From Actinomycetes bacterium (GTDB taxonomy: Bacteria; Actinomycetota; Acidimicrobiia; Acidimicrobiales; RAAP-2), in NCBI GenBank assembly GCA_021826655.1, contig JAKAZC010000116.1, forward strand, positions 1 through 8,165: a stretch of DNA of 8,165 nucleotides. Reading direction: 5' to 3'. Under the pieces are notes generated by a model. The model was not told the origin of the DNA, made no database searches, and worked only from the letters and a program-made list of their open reading frames with translations. A program made the position numbers and the translations under genes. Below are positions 5,632 to 8,165 of the stretch, one piece after another (position 1 is the first letter of the stretch; the number at the start of each line of letters is the position of its first letter).

Positions 5632-7299
5632 TCAGCGGCGACCGGCCCCGGCCCGGTCGGTCGGCCACGTGGTCGGGAGCCCGTCGGCCAGCCAACGTGC
5701 CGCGGCCACCGCGGCGAACACGGCATCGGTACCGTTGACCGGGACCTGATCCGGATCGTCGACCACCCGCACCGTCACCCGGGGTACCGCACGGGCCTGG
5801 AGCACCCCGAACGACCGCACGGTCAGGTCCTGGACGATCCCCTCGGGCGACACGGCGATCCCCTCGGAACGCACCCACCCCAGGGCCTGGTGAGCCGCGC
5901 CGACGGCGTACGAACGGAGGACCACCGCGTCCAGGGCGGCACCGGCCGACACCTCGACGTCGAGCCCCCCGTCCGCCGCACACCGGACGACGGCCCGGCC
6001 GCCGGACGGTCCGACGACGTCGACGGCCACGTCGTGCACCGGGGTGCCGGGCCGTCCCAGGCGGGCCGCCGTGACCAGGACCACCGCTTCCGCCCACACC
6101 GCGGCCCGGAGGTCGAGGGAGGTGGCCGGCCCGCGCACCTCCACGCGCTCCAGCCCGAGCCCGGGGGCGAGACCCGCCACCGCGACCGCCAGTGCGTCCC
6201 ACTCCGCGCCGTCGACGGCGTCGCCGGACAGTCCGACCCGCAGGACCCCGGAACCGTCAGCCCGCACCCCACCGGCCACCGGCGGACGCTTCGGCCCCCG
6301 GCGCACCACGTCCTCCCGTGACCACAGCACGCGCACCGCCCGGCCGTGCCAGGCGGCCAGCCGTCGGGCGTCCTCGGCCACCGGTGAGTGGAGCTTTCCG
6401 CCGAAGGACCCGCCGTTGCCGTAGGGGGATGCCGGCGTGCCGCCGGGCTCGCACCACGAGGCGTCGGGCTCCACGTAGGCCGGTTCGACCCACGTGGTGG
6501 CGAGGGTCACCGTCCACGCCCCGTCAGGTACGTCCACCGGATGGCCGAGCTGGACAGTCGTACTCCGGCCCTGGACCTTCCCGGCCGCGGCCCGTGCCTC
6601 GCTCAGCGAGCCAGCTACCGCATACCCGGCTCCGTCGACGACGGCCACCAGCGCACCGGCCGGACAGGTGTCGTCAGCGAATCCGGCATCGCCCAGGACC
6701 ACCGCAGGACCGACCCGCTGGGCCACCCCGCCCTCGAGCAGGGCCCGGGCGGACGCCGCCTGGAGGTCGCGGGCCGCGCCCACCCGGGCGTCGGGGCGGG
6801 CCTCGACGTGCCCGGCGCGGTCCGGGACCGCTCCGGTCGCCGGGAACCCACCGTCGCCGTCGAGGAGCAGCTCGGCGGCCTCGGCGATGGTCTGCCATCC
6901 GGTACAGCGGCACAGGTGGGCCAGCAACGCCCGGTGGACGTCGTCCCGACCGACCGGAGCTGGGCCCTCCAGGGCCGCCAGGCGCATCACGATGCCGGGG
7001 GTGCAGAACCCGCACTGGCTGCCACCCGTGGCGACCAGGGCGTCGGCCCAGGCCCGCCTGGTCCGCCCCGGCAGCCCGTCGAGGGTGGTCACGACGCGGC
7101 CCTCCAGCCGACGCACCGGGGTGACGCACGCCACACGCGGGTCGCCGTCCACCCACACCGTGCAGCACCCGCACTGACCCTGCGGGCTGCAGCCGTCCTT
7201 GGGGGAGCGCAGTCCCAGCCGGTCGCGCAGGACCTCGAGCAGGGTCGCGTCGTCGTCCGGGACCTCGACGTCGGCGCCGTCGACGCGGAGCCGGATCAG
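5632..7299 (-). CDS. Compact [2Fe-2S]/molybdopterin xanthine-dehydrogenase-like fusion
   Basis: The frame from CTG 7299 gives 555 aa. Residues 1-150 are a complete xanthine-dehydrogenase small-subunit module. The plant-type cluster has CSPQGQCGCC (C37, C43, C45/C46) and C58, and the helical-domain cluster has C96, C99, C130 and C132 (QCGFCTPG, LCRCTG). The remaining ~400 residues resemble a molybdopterin large subunit, with WVEPAYVEPDASW, GGSFGGK (296-302), REDVVRRGPKRPP and a C-terminal SYAVGAAHQALG block. Large subunits are normally about 750 aa, so roughly half is missing, and there is no FAD domain. The usual GxGE catalytic segment appears as NGTD (522-525), Glu to Asp. The start is uncertain: homology favours CTG 7299 (IRLRVDG follows, where MIRLRVDG is expected), 4 nt after the erpA stop. 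The first conventional start, GTG 7158, would delete the first cluster. Substrate is unknown. It could be an active reduced hydroxylase or an electron-transfer protein. Confidence 0.8.
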   Translation of the reverse strand: MIRLRVDGADVEVPDDDATLLEVLRDRLGLRSPKDGCSPQGQCGCCTVWVDGDPRVACVTPVRRLEGRVVTTLDGLPGRTRRAWADALVATGGSQCGFCTPGIVMRLAALEGPAPVGRDDVHRALLAHLCRCTGWQTIAEAAELLLDGDGGFPATGAVPDRAGHVEARPDARVGAARDLQAASARALLEGGVAQRVGPAVVLGDAGFADDTCPAGALVAVVDGAGYAVAGSLSEARAAAGKVQGRSTTVQLGHPVDVPDGAWTVTLATTWVEPAYVEPDASWCEPGGTPASPYGNGGSFGGKLHSPVAEDARRLAAWHGRAVRVLWSREDVVRRGPKRPPVAGGVRADGSGVLRVGLSGDAVDGAEWDALAVAVAGLAPGLGLERVEVRGPATSLDLRAAVWAEAVVLVTAARLGRPGTPVHDVAVDVVGPSGGRAVVRCAADGGLDVEVSAGAALDAVVLRSYAVGAAHQALGWVRSEGIAVSPEGIVQDLTVRSFGVLQARAVPRVTVRVVDDPDQVPVNGTDAVFAAVAAARWLADGLPTTWPTDRAGAGRR

Positions 7300-7303
7300 G
7301 GGA

Positions 7304-7669
7304 TCAGCTGAAGGAGGAGCCGCAGCCGCAGGTGCGGGATGCGTTCGGGTTCGTCACGTGGAACCCGGCACCCTGCAGGCCGTCGCTGTAGTCGAGGGTC
7401 GAGCCCTTGAGCAGGTCGGCGCTGGTCTGGTCCACCACGACGCGCACGGTGCCGAACTCGCGCACCACGTCGTCCTCGGCCACGTCGGCATCGAAGAACA
7501 TCTCGTAGCTGAACCCCGAACATCCACCGGGACGGACGGCCACCCGAAGGGCCAGTCCCTCGGTGTCCTCCTCGGCGAGCAGGTCGGCGACCTTGGCCGC
7601 AGCGACGTCGGTGAGGGTCACGGGGCTGGGCTTCTTCCCGATGGTGACGTTCTGCATGGTCGAGCTCAT
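7304..7669 (-). CDS. erpA: A-type iron-sulfur cluster carrier (HesB/IscA/ErpA family)
   Basis: The 121-aa protein belongs to the HesB/IscA/ErpA family, which carries Fe-S clusters and inserts them into client enzymes. The three ligand cysteines are in place: C50 in RPGGCSGFSY, and C114 and C116 in the C-terminal TCGCGSSFS. The core TLTDVAAAKVADLLAEE, the YEM segment and GFHVTNPNA are all typical, and the length is normal. The ATG at 7669 is fixed by a strong SD. The longer frame running up to 7810 has no family similarity. The stop lies 4 nt before the [2Fe-2S] fusion gene, so the two probably form an operon. The fusion protein is an obvious possible client (inference). The gene is divergent from the Mrp-type Fe-S carrier gene. 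Confidence 0.95.
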   Translation of the reverse strand: MSSTMQNVTIGKKPSPVTLTDVAAAKVADLLAEEDTEGLALRVAVRPGGCSGFSYEMFFDADVAEDDVVREFGTVRVVVDQTSADLLKGSTLDYSDGLQGAGFHVTNPNASRTCGCGSSFS

Positions 7670-7674
7670 GGCTG

Positions 7675-7680
7675 CTCCTT
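7675..7680 (-). promoter_or_regulatory. Ribosome binding site setting the erpA start
   Basis: AAGGAG on the minus strand ends 5 nt before the ATG at 7669. It decides between this ATG and upstream in-frame codons, and against the ATG four codons further in. Confidence 0.75.
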
Positions 7681-7715
7681 GTGGTCGCGGGACGGGTCCG
7701 CCGTCCTGTCGAGAT

Positions 7716-7727
7716 CCTGGTGCCAGG
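7716..7727. repeat. 12-bp inverted repeat in erpA leader
   Basis: CCTGG-TG-CCAGG is a perfect dyad with 5-bp arms, about 45 nt upstream of the erpA ATG and within its predicted 5' leader. It could be a repressor site or a small hairpin. I cannot assign it to a known Fe-S regulator, and short dyads arise often in GC-rich DNA. Confidence 0.35.
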
Positions 7728-7764
7728 GGCCCCGACCAGTGACGGACCGGCGACCCCTGCGACG

Positions 7765-7770
7765 ATCGTA
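7765..7770 (-). promoter_or_regulatory. Candidate -10 box of the erpA operon
   Basis: TACGAT on the minus strand fits TAnnnT well and would give a leader of roughly 90 nt before erpA. No good -35 hexamer is visible at the usual distance, which may mean activator dependence. Confidence 0.45.
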
Positions 7771-7801
7771 CCCGGCACGGGCACCCTGCGGTACACCGGA
7801 C

Positions 7802-7815
7802 CGGAGGCACCTCCG
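7802..7815. repeat. 14-bp dyad overlapping the mrp -35 region
   Basis: CGGAGG-CA-CCTCCG is a perfect inverted repeat with 6-bp arms. It covers the position where the -35 hexamer of the downstream promoter should sit (about 7804-7809). It lies between the two divergent promoters, so a protein bound here could affect either. Operator function is inferred from position only. Confidence 0.5.
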
Positions 7816-7826
7816 ACGCCCCCCAC

Positions 7827-7839
7827 TACAATTGGCGCG
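7827..7839 (+). promoter_or_regulatory. Leaderless promoter of the Mrp-type gene
   Basis: TACAAT (7827-7832) is a near-consensus -10 box, and only 7 nt separate it from the GTG at 7840. Transcription would begin at the start codon itself. There is no SD before the GTG, as expected for a leaderless message. The -35 is poor (GAGGCA, 17-nt spacing). Confidence 0.7.
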
Positions 7840-8165
7840 GTGACCAGGACCGACACCTCCGACCCCGATGGTGCCACCCCGACCGGGGACACCGTGCGGG
7901 AGGCCCTCCGCAACGTCATCGACCCCGAGCTGGGTGCCGACATCGTCGACCTCGGCATGGTGACCTCGGTGCGGGTGGACGGCGGGCACGTCCACGTCGA
8001 GGTGGCGCTCACCGTCGCCGGGTGTCCCCTGCGGTCCCAGATCCAACGGGACGTCGACTCCCGAGTGGGCGCGCTCCCCGGCGTCGAGCGCGTCTCGGTG
8101 ACCACTGGGGTCATGGACGTCGAACAGAAGCAGGCGGTGATGGCCCGGGCGCGACTGAGGGCCCG
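7840..8165 (+). CDS. mrp: Mrp/ApbC-type iron-sulfur carrier ATPase, N-terminal part only
   Basis: The window holds the first 108 codons. After a polar, low-complexity start (to about residue 17) comes a MIP18/DUF59 domain: VIDPELGADIVDLGMV, then VALTVAGCP with the conserved C62, and PGVERVSVTTGVM. The following MDVEQKQAVMARARLR resembles the linker that in actinobacterial Mrp proteins joins this domain to the P-loop ATPase. The full gene is therefore expected to encode a Mrp/NBP35-like scaffold that binds and transfers Fe-S clusters using ATP. That part lies outside the window. A stand-alone MIP18/SufT-like protein is the alternative. The GTG start is supported by the promoter 7 nt upstream. 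The divergent erpA supports a role in Fe-S assembly. Confidence 0.88.
   Translation, partial: MTRTDTSDPDGATPTGDTVREALRNVIDPELGADIVDLGMVTSVRVDGGHVHVEVALTVAGCPLRSQIQRDVDSRVGALPGVERVSVTTGVMDVEQKQAVMARARLRA

Noticed and set aside
6192..7311. Long open frames on the plus strand opposite the Fe-S/molybdopterin gene
   Set aside because: They are Arg/Pro-rich or repetitive shadows of a minus-strand gene that has eight correctly placed cluster cysteines.
7304..7810. Longer version of erpA starting near 7810
   Set aside because: The added N-terminus has no family similarity and crosses the likely promoter. The ATG at 7669 has a strong SD.

Overview
The window is GC-rich, densely coded chromosomal DNA from a high-GC actinobacterium. 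A GlnR-type regulator, a eukaryotic-like type II glutamine synthetase beside a type I enzyme, frequent GTG starts and leaderless-looking promoters all fit that phylum. The overall flavour resembles class Acidimicrobiia, but that placement is inference. There are eight genes, two of them cut by the window edges. I see no tRNA, rRNA, CRISPR array, insertion sequence or phage gene, and no gene-free stretch over 300 bases.

Nitrogen half (1-5151). A glutamine-dependent NAD+ synthetase (nadE) runs leftward off the window edge. It is divergent from glnII, which is followed by a strong hairpin terminator, then glnA (type I) and a GlnR-like winged-helix regulator. The nadE/glnII intergenic region holds four pentamers spaced exactly 11 bp apart (TTCAT, TTCAC, GTAAC, GAAAC). 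The last pair matches the known actinobacterial GlnR operator pattern. The window therefore appears to contain a nitrogen regulator, its probable target genes and a candidate operator.

Redox and iron-sulfur half (5180-8165). On the minus strand, erpA (A-type iron-sulfur carrier) is followed after 4 nt by an unusually short xanthine-dehydrogenase-like protein. This protein fuses a two-cluster [2Fe-2S] module to a condensed, partly degenerate molybdopterin-type region. Next comes a RidA-family gene interrupted by an in-frame TAG at codon 8. Divergent from erpA, an Mrp/ApbC-type iron-sulfur carrier gene starts at a GTG placed 7 nt after a TACAAT -10 box and runs off the right edge.

The points most worth a second look are the GlnR operator array with its in-window regulator, the replacement by Cys of the Asp that GlnR carries in its receiver, the amber codon in ridA, and the compact Fe-S/molybdopterin fusion. 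I did not find a clearly new defence, mobile or RNA-based system.
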